The notes beneath the pieces are model-generated. The model ran no database searches, was not told the DNA's origin, and saw only the letters and a program-made list of their open reading frames with translations. A program made the position numbers and the translations under genes. A stretch of 63,527 nt of DNA from Nanobdellati archaeon (GTDB taxonomy: Archaea; B1Sed10-29; JAGVWA01). The stretch is from positions 1 to 63,527 of the forward strand of contig JAGVWA010000005.1 in NCBI GenBank assembly GCA_018304505.1. The letters run 5' to 3'. This document shows, one piece after another, positions 34,317 to 41,954 of this stretch (positions are counted from its first letter, which is position 1; every line of letters starts with the position of its first letter).

Positions 34317-35168
34317 ATGCGCTGGCTTATCATATTGATTCTGGCAAACCTCGCCTTAGTGTACCTGTACTTACCAGATGCAGCACAGCAGCAAAACAAA
34401 CCCGAACTCTGTAGTGTAAGACTGCAAGACCAAGTAAGTGAAGTAAACGGCACACTGGCCGTTGAATTCATCAACGTGGGCCAGGGGGATTCCACCATAA
34501 TAAAATCGGGGGATGAAACGATGCTCGTAGATTGCGGCCCAAAAGGCGCTTCAGAGAGCGTGCTAAAAACGCTAGCTGAAAATAACATTTCAAGACTACA
34601 AAAATTACTAATGACCCACTCCGACGCAGACCATATCGGAGCATGCAAAGGCATACTCACAAAAACCCGCGTTGATAAAATTATCATCAATGGTGTGAAG
34701 GGGGATACAAAGACATACACGGAGCTCGAGAAAGAACTCAAGTACAGGAACATCAAGGTTGCAGAGCTGTGCGCTATTGACAGCATTGGAGAATCGCAAT
34801 ACCAAATCCTGAACACTGGAAGAGGAAAAAAGAAACACAACGACAACTCAATCGTAATGCTGCTGAAACACGGCCTGACACAATTTCTCTTTATGGCGGA
34901 CTGCGATGGAGACTGCGAAAAACAACTGCCCGCTACAGACATTGACGTGCTAAAAGTTGGTCACCACTGCGGCGCAAGAAGTTCATCCACTGAATTTTTA
35001 GAAAAAACCACCCCCACGATAGCTGTAATCCATGTCGGGAAAAACGGCTATGGTTTCCCGTCCGGCGAGTGCCTTGACCGGCTAAACAAAGCCGATGCGG
35101 AGATTCACAGGACGGACAAGAATGGAAATATAATCGTGACAAGCAACGGCATCAGTATTGAGACTTAA
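34317..35168 (+). CDS. secreted/anchored ComEC-type metallo-beta-lactamase
   Basis: 283 aa. Residues 1-20 form a signal anchor (WLIILILANLALVYLYL). The hydrolase domain has FINVGQGDSTII, LVDCGPKG, MTHSDADHIGA (HxDxDH zinc motif), FLFMADCDGD and VLKVGHHCGARSS, as in ComEC/Rec2 C-terminal domains that degrade DNA strands. No channel domain is attached, so it may act as an extracellular nuclease. Confidence 0.88.
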   Translation: MRWLIILILANLALVYLYLPDAAQQQNKPELCSVRLQDQVSEVNGTLAVEFINVGQGDSTIIKSGDETMLVDCGPKGASESVLKTLAENNISRLQKLLMTHSDADHIGACKGILTKTRVDKIIINGVKGDTKTYTELEKELKYRNIKVAELCAIDSIGESQYQILNTGRGKKKHNDNSIVMLLKHGLTQFLFMADCDGDCEKQLPATDIDVLKVGHHCGARSSSTEFLEKTTPTIAVIHVGKNGYGFPSGECLDRLNKADAEIHRTDKNGNIIVTSNGISIET

Positions 35169-35199
35169 CCTTAAATACAATGGCAGAGGAAGATTAACT

Positions 35200-35412
35200 G
35201 TGTGGTCTGAAAAAGACAAGAAAGATGGTGAGCAGAAAAAAGACGAGAAGACCACTGACACAAAACCACTCGAAATAAAACCCGACGAAAAAAGCTCCTC
35301 AGCAGAAACTGTTACAGAAGCAAGCAAGCACCATGGGTCAGAACTCCTGACATTCATGTTGGTGGCGATTCTAATCATGATACTATTCGACATGCTAATG
35401 AGAAGTATCTAG
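35200..35412 (+). CDS. Met-Trp tail-anchored membrane protein (70 aa), GTG start
   Basis: GTGTGG, with AGAGGAAG upstream; TATA CTTAAATAC at 35169 lies about 26 nt before it. Residues 2-48 are highly charged (Lys, Asp, Glu). Residues 49-66 are one hydrophobic helix (LLTFMLVAILIMILFDML), so it is a C-tail-anchored protein with the Trp2 end in the cytosol. The only Met-Trp member here with a membrane segment. Confidence 0.6.
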   Translation: MWSEKDKKDGEQKKDEKTTDTKPLEIKPDEKSSSAETVTEASKHHGSELLTFMLVAILIMILFDMLMRSI

Positions 35413-35523
35413 ATTTTCCTCAACTGTGCAAGCATCGCTTTTTTCCATATATAAAGCTTTCGATATTCTTCGAAACCGAATGCGTGAATAAACCTTAAAT
35501 TCAAGCGTCTCCTTTTCAAGGTA

Positions 35524-36144
35524 ATGTTCAAAGACCGCGTAGAAGCCGGAAGGATACTTGCTGACAAATTGTCAAAATACAAAGGCAACAAAGACGTTGT
35601 AATCCTGGGCATACCGCGAGGAGGCATCATCACGGCAAAAGAAGTCGCCAACGTGCTAGAAGCGCCGCTTGATGTTGTTGTCATAAAGAAAATCGGCTTC
35701 CCTGGCAACGAAGAATTTGCTCTTGGCGCAGCAAGCAAGGACGACTACTACATCGACGAGTCAATCCACAGCAGCTACGGCGTCCCAGACAGCTACATTG
35801 AGAAAGAATCCAAAATCAAGCAGCTGGAGGCCAAGGAACGATATGAAACACTTCGGGGCGCCAAGAAACCAGAGCCCCTGCAAGGAAAAATCGTGATCAT
35901 TATCGACGACGGCGTTGCTACGGGATCTACTATGATCATGGCTGCCCGCGTTATCAAAAAGCAGAAGCCCCAAAAGGTAATTATCGCCGTGCCTGTTGGC
36001 CCACCAGAAACAATCCAACGGCTAAACCAAGAAGCTAATGAAGTGATTTGCCTTGATACCCCACAGGGTTTCATGGCCATCGGGCAATTCTACATGAACT
36101 TTGAACAAACCACGGACGAGGAAGCAAAACAGTTACTGGAATGA
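35524..36144 (+). CDS. phosphoribosyltransferase
   Basis: 206 aa PRTase fold. VILGIPRGGIITAKEVAN, VVIKKIGFPGNEEFALGA and the PRPP motif IIIDDGVATGSTM are clear. The acceptor base is unknown; the family often sits with PRPP synthase, as here. Confidence 0.9.
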   Translation: MFKDRVEAGRILADKLSKYKGNKDVVILGIPRGGIITAKEVANVLEAPLDVVVIKKIGFPGNEEFALGAASKDDYYIDESIHSSYGVPDSYIEKESKIKQLEAKERYETLRGAKKPEPLQGKIVIIIDDGVATGSTMIMAARVIKKQKPQKVIIAVPVGPPETIQRLNQEANEVICLDTPQGFMAIGQFYMNFEQTTDEEAKQLLE

Positions 36145-36154
36145 GGACACTTAT

Positions 36155-36964
36155 ATGAAATACCTAACAACGGAATCTGTAAAGCACTTGAAAATCAAGT
36201 CAGTCAAGGTCGACATGACTCATTTTCCAGAGGGCGAACTGTACTTGCGCATCAAGGAAGATCCCCGGGGAAAAGCTGTAACGATAATTAGCAACATAAC
36301 AAAGGACAACTTGCTTGAGTTGCTGCTGCTTGTCGACGCTGCAAAACACGCAGGCGCAAAAATCAAAAGGCTCATTATTCCATACATGAGCTACGCGCGG
36401 CAAGATCGGATCTACACTTCAGGGGAACCGATATCAGGCGGCGTGATTTGCACAGTGCTGAAGAATCTGAAGATTCCCGTAACGATTTATGACATTCATT
36501 CAGAGGCACTGAAGAGATATCTAAAGTTCAAGCCAGAATCAGTGCTTCCGTTGCTAGCGAAAAAACTCCAACGGAAGAAGTTCCTTGTCGTTACACCTGA
36601 CGTTGGCGGAAGGGGGCGCGCTGAACGCATTGCCAACTTACTAAGATTGCCATTGTCTGTGATAAAGAAAACCAGGCGCGGGCAAAACATCTCCATGCAA
36701 TTCAGCAAGGACGTTTCTGGCAGGGACATTCTGCTCGTCGAGGACATGATTAGCACAGGCACTACCTTAATTAAGGCATCACGCTTGCTGAAACAGCACG
36801 GCGCGCGAGACATCTACTGCATTAGCGCGCACGGTTTGTTTGTTGGAAATGCGCGAGAGAAACTGAAAACTGCACCTGTGAAGAAAATCATTGTGAGCAA
36901 CAGCTTGCCGAACAAAAAATCGGCGCAGATAGAGGTTGTCGATATATCAAGCTACTTGCGCTGA
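36155..36964 (+). CDS. prs: ribose-phosphate pyrophosphokinase
   Basis: Makes PRPP from ribose 5-phosphate and ATP. THFPEGELYLRI, SNITKDNLLELLLLVDAAKHAGA, IPYMSYARQDRIY, YDIHSEAL, VTPDVGGRGRAE and PRPP motif LLVEDMISTGTTL. 269 aa, slightly short for archaea. The ATG at 36155 has GAGGACACTTAT upstream, just after the PRTase. Confidence 0.94.
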   Translation: MKYLTTESVKHLKIKSVKVDMTHFPEGELYLRIKEDPRGKAVTIISNITKDNLLELLLLVDAAKHAGAKIKRLIIPYMSYARQDRIYTSGEPISGGVICTVLKNLKIPVTIYDIHSEALKRYLKFKPESVLPLLAKKLQRKKFLVVTPDVGGRGRAERIANLLRLPLSVIKKTRRGQNISMQFSKDVSGRDILLVEDMISTGTTLIKASRLLKQHGARDIYCISAHGLFVGNAREKLKTAPVKKIIVSNSLPNKKSAQIEVVDISSYLR

Positions 36965-37278
36965 TGATCGCTTTTCCAGAACAAGTTGCACCAGCACTCA
37001 CCACGCTCCCGCCACGTCTTCTGAACCTGGAAGTTGCACGGGCACAGTAACTTGATGTCTTCTTCCATGTCGCCTGTCTTGACGCGGCACGGGCAGTACT
37101 TAAGGCCGTGGTTCTTTTCATTATCCAGTACGCCTTTGGCGAGCTGATGAACAACTGGAACGTTCGGGTTTAGAATAAATGGTTTTGCCCCCTCGCCAAG
37201 TTGCTGCCTGTCAACATATTCTTCCCAAACATGAACAAGGCCATCGATTTCCTTTTCAGTTACTTGCCCATTGCCCAT
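36952..37278 (-). CDS. ftrB: ferredoxin:thioredoxin reductase, catalytic subunit
   Basis: 108 aa. The three Cys motifs CPCR, LLCPCNF and ECWC provide the [4Fe-4S] cluster and redox disulfide of FTR-beta. It reduces thioredoxin-like partners with ferredoxin electrons. Last gene of the redox operon; overlaps the thioredoxin-like gene by 19 nt. It ends overlapping prs on the other strand. Confidence 0.93.
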   Translation of the reverse strand: MGNGQVTEKEIDGLVHVWEEYVDRQQLGEGAKPFILNPNVPVVHQLAKGVLDNEKNHGLKYCPCRVKTGDMEEDIKLLCPCNFQVQKTWRERGECWCNLFWKSDHQRK

Positions 37279-37547
37279 GCTTCCAAATCCTCATAACTGG
37301 TCTCGCCGACAAGGGCCTTGCCTGTATCGAGATTAATGAAGGTCGGCGTAGGCAAGCCTTCTTCCCCGTACTCCTTCTTTATCGCTTCGCGGTACTGCTT
37401 CATCGTCTCCACATTTTCCGGGTGGTGCCACACCTCAAGCCTCTGGATTTCCATGTCTTGGTGCTCTTTTTCCAGTCTGTCTACAAGAGGAAACATTACA
37501 TGGCAGTGGTTGCACTCTTGCCCAAGGAAGAAAATTATTTTCGTCAT
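37260..37547 (-). CDS. thioredoxin/glutaredoxin-like protein (CNHC)
   Basis: 95 aa thioredoxin fold with active site QECNHCHVMFP and the cis-Pro region LPTPTFINL. Probably the substrate of the adjacent FTR. Start overlaps the previous stop (ATGA). Confidence 0.9.
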   Translation of the reverse strand: MTKIIFFLGQECNHCHVMFPLVDRLEKEHQDMEIQRLEVWHHPENVETMKQYREAIKKEYGEEGLPTPTFINLDTGKALVGETSYEDLEAWAMGK

Positions 37548-37801
37548 AGTCCTATCACCATTTTTAGTTCTTGTTCATTTATTTCAACGTAAGCGTCAAT
37601 AGAGCCGCAAGTGGGGCACTCTTCTGGAGGTTCCATTCCAATGTGCATGTCATTACAAACTGTGCAGCGCCAGAGCTTCATTACACCTAGATTAGCGATG
37701 GCTGTTGCTACGTCTTCTTTCGTCGCAGCTATGAAGCCTTCTGGTGCATTTCTCCCGTAATGTATGCTTCCATTCTCGTTTTTGAACAGCGTTTTAACCA
37801 T
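37544..37801 (-). CDS. rubredoxin-like zinc-ribbon protein
   Basis: 85 aa. C-terminal WRCTVCNDMHIGMEPPEECPTCGS gives two CxxC knuckles, as in rubrerythrin C-terminal domains, so Fe or Zn is bound. The N-terminal part resembles no known domain. Start at ATG 37801 after AAGGTGATTTCA. Third gene of the redox operon. Confidence 0.82.
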   Translation of the reverse strand: MVKTLFKNENGSIHYGRNAPEGFIAATKEDVATAIANLGVMKLWRCTVCNDMHIGMEPPEECPTCGSIDAYVEINEQELKMVIGL

Positions 37802-37816
37802 TGAAATCACCTTACC

Positions 37817-38410
37817 TCATGACCCTTCAACTATTATTGTGCCCTTGTTGCCCACCTGCTTGTGGTCGTGGTACTGCCACGTGCCGACTTCATTGAAAGT
37901 AAATGAATATGACTCACCCGGAGAAATGTCCCCGCATGCATCGAATATCATTGAGGTGTCGCCGCCTGAGAAGCACTTTTGTATTCCCGAGCCGGGATAG
38001 GCGTTGTGGACGGGATGAACTTCAGACGCGGGCCAAATGCCTCTTGAGCCCGTGTTAGTAAACGTGACGGTGTCCCCCTTTTTGACAGTCAACACCCCTG
38101 GAGAAAAACCACTGTTGCTCATGTCGATGTTGTGCGTTTGTGGGCCCATCATCGTGCCCTCCATTGCGTCACCCATCGCATCAGTCGCACCTTCCATTGC
38201 ACCCTCTATCATTGGGTCTTCCATAGCTTCGCCTGTGCCTTCCATCATGCCGTCATCTATAGTGTCTTCAACTATCATTTCCGGCGCGTCCTCAAAACCG
38301 GGAGCTGGAACAGCCTGTGATGTCGTTGCGGGCGCAGTTTCACCACCAACGCAAGCGCTAAGCAATACAATAAAAATCAGCAATGTTCCTATTCCAACTT
38401 TCCTGAACAT
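37817..38410 (-). CDS. cupredoxin-domain lipoprotein with Met/Asp-rich linker
   Basis: 197 aa. Signal peptide with lipobox LLSAC (Cys about 21), a Gly/Met/Asp/Glu-rich linker (residues 45-90, EGAMEGATDAM repeats), then a cupredoxin fold (FSPGVLTVKKGDTVTFTNTGS, EVHPVHNAYP, GTWQYHDHKQ, GTIIVE). The position of the Cu-binding Cys before the last His is Asp (YHDH). Acts outside the membrane, probably as copper or electron carrier. Confidence 0.85.
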   Translation of the reverse strand: MFRKVGIGTLLIFIVLLSACVGGETAPATTSQAVPAPGFEDAPEMIVEDTIDDGMMEGTGEAMEDPMIEGAMEGATDAMGDAMEGTMMGPQTHNIDMSNSGFSPGVLTVKKGDTVTFTNTGSRGIWPASEVHPVHNAYPGSGIQKCFSGGDTSMIFDACGDISPGESYSFTFNEVGTWQYHDHKQVGNKGTIIVEGS

Positions 38411-38411
38411 T

Positions 38412-39275
38412 TTATCCTGTCACCTCAACCTTTCCTGAAGCTTTGGCCCTGTCAGTCGCCGGCCAGTAACCTGTATAAATAAATGTCTTGTTGGCAGTGA
38501 ACTCCACAGTCCTTGTCTTGTTCGCAGAGCCGTGTCTGTATTTTACTGTGTCCCAGTAGCCGCTCTTTACATCAAGGCCGCCGAAATAAATTTCATCATC
38601 GTTAAAATGAAAGTTGATCCTGACAGTGTCTCCCGTTGTTACATTGATCGTGCCGGGCTCCACTGAATTGTCGTCTATCATCACGTCAAACTGCATTACC
38701 CCGTCGGGCATCGCGGTTCCAGTTTCGTTTGAAGCCATTGCTTCTTCCGCTGCGGTATCCCTTTGCGGCGCCTCAATTTCTACTGGTTCTGCCACGATGT
38801 TCAAGGCACTGAATGGCACGTTTAGGATGCTATCATCAACCAACACTGGCACGTCATCTCCTGGGAATTCATAAACATCGTGCTCGCCAGCATCAACGTG
38901 CAACATGGCGTGTAATACTGGCGTTGCTTTTGCTTCATCAATATTCACTATAACGTTTGCATTGTCTCCCTTCTCAACATGCGTTTGCCCAATAACTTCA
39001 CCAGGGCCCCCGCCCGCCTTGTCCGCGTGGATCACGATAAAACCAGATTGCGCTGCCCTCGCCATTCCGATTGTGACCGTGCCTGAAACAACGTTCTGGT
39101 TATCCACTGTTACACCTGGCGTGATTTCTTCCATCACCTCAACGGCATCTGCAACGGTGCCTGCTGATTTTTCCTCCATCGCATCGGCGGGAATTTGGTC
39201 CCCTGTAGATACAGGTTGAACACAACCCGCCACTACGGCAATTAATGCCAATAAGATAACTATTGCCTTGCTCAT
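38412..39275 (-). CDS. lipoprotein with DUF7282-like and cupredoxin-like domains
   Basis: 287 aa. Lipobox VVAGC near residue 18. Residues 45-155 carry repeats such as VVSGTVTIGMARAAQSGFIVIHAD and VLHAMLHVDAGEHDVYEFPG, the pattern of extracellular DUF7282-type domains. Residues 195-287 look like a cupredoxin fold (FDVMIDDNSVEPGTINVTTGD, FNDDEIYFGGLDV). First gene of the redox operon; acts on the outer face of the membrane. Confidence 0.75.
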   Translation of the reverse strand: MSKAIVILLALIAVVAGCVQPVSTGDQIPADAMEEKSAGTVADAVEVMEEITPGVTVDNQNVVSGTVTIGMARAAQSGFIVIHADKAGGGPGEVIGQTHVEKGDNANVIVNIDEAKATPVLHAMLHVDAGEHDVYEFPGDDVPVLVDDSILNVPFSALNIVAEPVEIEAPQRDTAAEEAMASNETGTAMPDGVMQFDVMIDDNSVEPGTINVTTGDTVRINFHFNDDEIYFGGLDVKSGYWDTVKYRHGSANKTRTVEFTANKTFIYTGYWPATDRAKASGKVEVTG

Positions 39276-39303
39276 TGAATCATCTTGTTATTGAAAATGA
39301 CGT

Positions 39304-39321
39304 GCAACTATTTAAAGTTGC
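39304..39321. promoter_or_regulatory. palindromic TATA box shared by divergent genes
   Basis: GCAACT-ATTTAA-AGTTGC is a perfect palindrome with the TATA core in its centre. It lies 28 nt before the start at 39339 and about 36 nt before the start at 39275, so one symmetric box could serve both directions. Confidence 0.6.
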
Positions 39322-39338
39322 CCCATCTATATTATAGT

Positions 39339-39524
39339 ATGGAGAAAAGATCGCTGCACAAATACACCCTCGAGCCAAAGGAAACAAAATTGGAAACGCA
39401 TCAAACGAAGTACTACATGGTCGACTCCAAAACATTCGTGCTGATGATGCTCGGCGTCATCGCAATTTCGGTGATCTTCATTTTCGGAATCATTGCAGTG
39501 TTCTCTCCGCAAGTGCTCTCGTAA
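39339..39524 (+). CDS. small single-span membrane protein (61 aa)
   Basis: Charged N-terminal half (EKRSLHKYTLEPKETKLETH), then a membrane helix at residues 31-57 (FVLMMLGVIAISVIFIFGIIAVF). No family recognised. Leaderless from the palindromic TATA box. Confidence 0.65.
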   Translation: MEKRSLHKYTLEPKETKLETHQTKYYMVDSKTFVLMMLGVIAISVIFIFGIIAVFSPQVLS

Positions 39525-39549
39525 TTTATTTTCACGCTGGTGATTTTTC

Positions 39550-40197
39550 ATGAAAAAATTCATAAAGATCCTCGACACCTTGGAGGATAACCAAGACACG
39601 ACAATGCTGGGCAAGATGCAGAAAAAACATGACGCATTCAAGATCCTCATTGCTACAATGCTGTCCGCCAGAACGCGGGATGAGCAATCGGAACCGGCAG
39701 CAGAGAGGCTCTTCGCTGTTTATGACACGCCCATGAAGATTGCTAACGCGCCCCTTCCTAAGTTGGAGGTGCTTGTCAAGTCCACTGGTTTTTACAAGGA
39801 AAAAGCCAAGAGGATCAGGATGGCCAGCCAACAAATACTGGATCGCCATTACGGCGAGGTGCCAGACAACATGACAGACCTCGTTGCGCTTGAAGGCGTT
39901 GGTCGCAAGACAGCGGGCTGCGTCATGGTCTATGCATTTGGAAAGCACGCGATTCCTGTTGACACGCATGTGCACCGGATTTCGAATCGCCTTGGAGTCG
40001 TGAGTACCAAAACGCCTGAGCAAACCGAGATGGCACTTGAGAAAATCACGCCAAAAAACTGGTGGCTGCGCGTCAACGAACTCCTAGTGAGGCACGGCAA
40101 GACAATCTGTTTTCCGCGCAACCCGAATTGCCCAGCGTGCCCTGTAAAAAAGTACTGCGACTACTACGGTGACGTGTACAAGCCAGCGCACAAGTAG
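39550..40197 (+). CDS. nth: endonuclease III
   Basis: DNA glycosylase/AP lyase of base-excision repair, 215 aa. Helix-hairpin-helix LVALEGVGRKTAGCV with catalytic Lys, Asp in VDTHVHRISNRLG, and the iron-sulfur loop CFPRNPNCPACPVKKYC (C-x6-C-x2-C-x5-C). Confidence 0.95.
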   Translation: MKKFIKILDTLEDNQDTTMLGKMQKKHDAFKILIATMLSARTRDEQSEPAAERLFAVYDTPMKIANAPLPKLEVLVKSTGFYKEKAKRIRMASQQILDRHYGEVPDNMTDLVALEGVGRKTAGCVMVYAFGKHAIPVDTHVHRISNRLGVVSTKTPEQTEMALEKITPKNWWLRVNELLVRHGKTICFPRNPNCPACPVKKYCDYYGDVYKPAHK

Positions 40198-40234
40198 CTA
40201 TAGTTACATATACTAGATGCGCTTTTTTTAATTT

Positions 40235-41137
40235 ATGTTCGGGATGGAACGATGGAAAGACTCGCTTGACATGATACAACGGACAATCCAACTTGCATCT
40301 ACAAACCGCGAGATATTGAAACCGACGATAGCAGAGGCCAAGGTTTTCCTTGCAGCAATCGGCATCCCTTTGCTATTGATTCCACTATCGATTTTAGTTC
40401 CAGCGCTCGGCGTGCTGATGATACTCTCATGGATTCTCTCCCTGCTCTTCCTCATCCTGGTTTTCCCGTTCATCAAGACCTATTACAGGGCAGCACAAAC
40501 GTGGATTGTTTACAAGACCTTCAAAGGCGAGGCCTGCAGTTATCGCGATGGGCTTGACCGGGCAGACATAAACAAGGGCGACATAATAGGCCTCACTATA
40601 CTAGAGAAAGTCGCCAGCATGATGGCCGCCAGGATAAGGGGGGGCCAGAGAAAGGGCGCGGGAGTTATGACATTGATACTGAACATCATTCTCTCGCTGA
40701 TTGCGCGCGGCATTGAAGAAGCCTGGGACCTTGTAGGCAACTACCTCTTGCCAAGCTCGATAATACAGGAAAAAAACTTCATCGAGTCAGCCAAGGAGTT
40801 GGGGAACTTGAAGAACAACGTGCCTGCAGGCCTTGTAGGCATTTTCGGGATTGAGTTTGTCGGCAGCCTCATCATGAGCTTTGTGAACTTAGGTCTTGTC
40901 TTATTCGTCATCCTGTCATTTTTCATCGCAGCCACCACTGGCTTCTGGCCCATCTTCCTTTTCGCGCTAATAATACTTGTTGTGGGCAACGTCGCAGGGG
41001 GCATGATAATAAGCATGGTCAAGACCATCTACTTTACAGTGTTCTTCATGGCAATCACAATGCCTAACGAGATACCCAAGCAATACAAGGAAAGCCTCAC
41101 TTCATACCTGAAAGGCGGAACAACGGGAAAGCCTTAA
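40235..41137 (+). CDS. multi-pass membrane protein, DUF6159-like
   Basis: 300 aa with about six membrane segments, at roughly residues 42-60, 62-80, 130-150, 195-215, 220-242 and 245-270. IGIPLLLIPLSIL, a TYYRAAQTWIVYKTFKGE loop and TVFFMAITMPNE at the end resemble an uncharacterised archaeal/bacterial membrane family. Function unknown. Confidence 0.7.
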   Translation: MFGMERWKDSLDMIQRTIQLASTNREILKPTIAEAKVFLAAIGIPLLLIPLSILVPALGVLMILSWILSLLFLILVFPFIKTYYRAAQTWIVYKTFKGEACSYRDGLDRADINKGDIIGLTILEKVASMMAARIRGGQRKGAGVMTLILNIILSLIARGIEEAWDLVGNYLLPSSIIQEKNFIESAKELGNLKNNVPAGLVGIFGIEFVGSLIMSFVNLGLVLFVILSFFIAATTGFWPIFLFALIILVVGNVAGGMIISMVKTIYFTVFFMAITMPNEIPKQYKESLTSYLKGGTTGKP

Positions 41138-41164
41138 TAAGTTAAAAGGGCCCTATTTGCTTAC

Positions 41165-41869
41165 ATGAAAGACACAACGGTACTGCGCAAGAAAAGCGGC
41201 GTAACAGGATTCGACGAATTGATCGAAGGCGGCTTTCCAGAAAACTCCGTTATCCTGCTGTCGGGCACTTGCGGCACAGGAAAAACTATTTTCGGCTTGC
41301 AATACTTAATTAACGGAACTGAAAACGGCGAACGTGGACTGTACTTGAGCCTCGAGGAACCCGAATCGCGCATAATCCGTGATGCAGAACTGTTTGGCTG
41401 GGACATGGACACCATGACAAAAGATAAAGGCTTATTGATTAAAAGATCTGAAATCGAAGACTGGCAAAACTTTGTAGCAGAGCTTGAAGACATCATAAAA
41501 AGCAACAAGATAACCCGCATTGTTGTTGACTCGATTTCCTTGCTGGCAACGTACTTCAGGGACAAGTACGACGCGCGCAGAAACGTCTTTGAACTTATAG
41601 AGCTGCTAAAAAGCCTAAACACTACTGCAATCCTGATTTCTGAAGTTGACGAGGAACACCTCGGACTGTCCAACCAGGGCATTGCCGAATTCATTACCGA
41701 CGGCGTTGTAGTACTATATTATTGGAAGCAGCGCGACCACTACCTGCGCGGCATTTCAGTGAGGAAAATGCGAAGCACAGACCACAGCCAGCGCATTCAC
41801 CCGCTGAAAATCAAAAAATCAAAAGGCGTACAAGTATTTCCGGGCGAAGAACTCTTTGGCGAAGCCTGA
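41165..41869 (+). CDS. KaiC/RadA-like ATPase
   Basis: 234 aa RecA-fold ATPase: VTGFDELIEGGFPENSVILLSGTCGTGKT (Walker A), LYLSLEEPE, IVVDSISLLATY (Walker B), FITDGVVVLYY and the terminal RKMRSTDHSQRIHPLKI. Stand-alone single-domain form, usually of signalling role. Compare the degenerate relatives at 46513-48822. Confidence 0.88.
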   Translation: MKDTTVLRKKSGVTGFDELIEGGFPENSVILLSGTCGTGKTIFGLQYLINGTENGERGLYLSLEEPESRIIRDAELFGWDMDTMTKDKGLLIKRSEIEDWQNFVAELEDIIKSNKITRIVVDSISLLATYFRDKYDARRNVFELIELLKSLNTTAILISEVDEEHLGLSNQGIAEFITDGVVVLYYWKQRDHYLRGISVRKMRSTDHSQRIHPLKIKKSKGVQVFPGEELFGEA

Positions 41870-41954
41870 AAAACAATCCATGAATAAGCCAAAAATCAAC
41901 GTACTTGCCAAAAATCAACATATCTATTTATTCTCTTAGAACATTGAGTAATGC

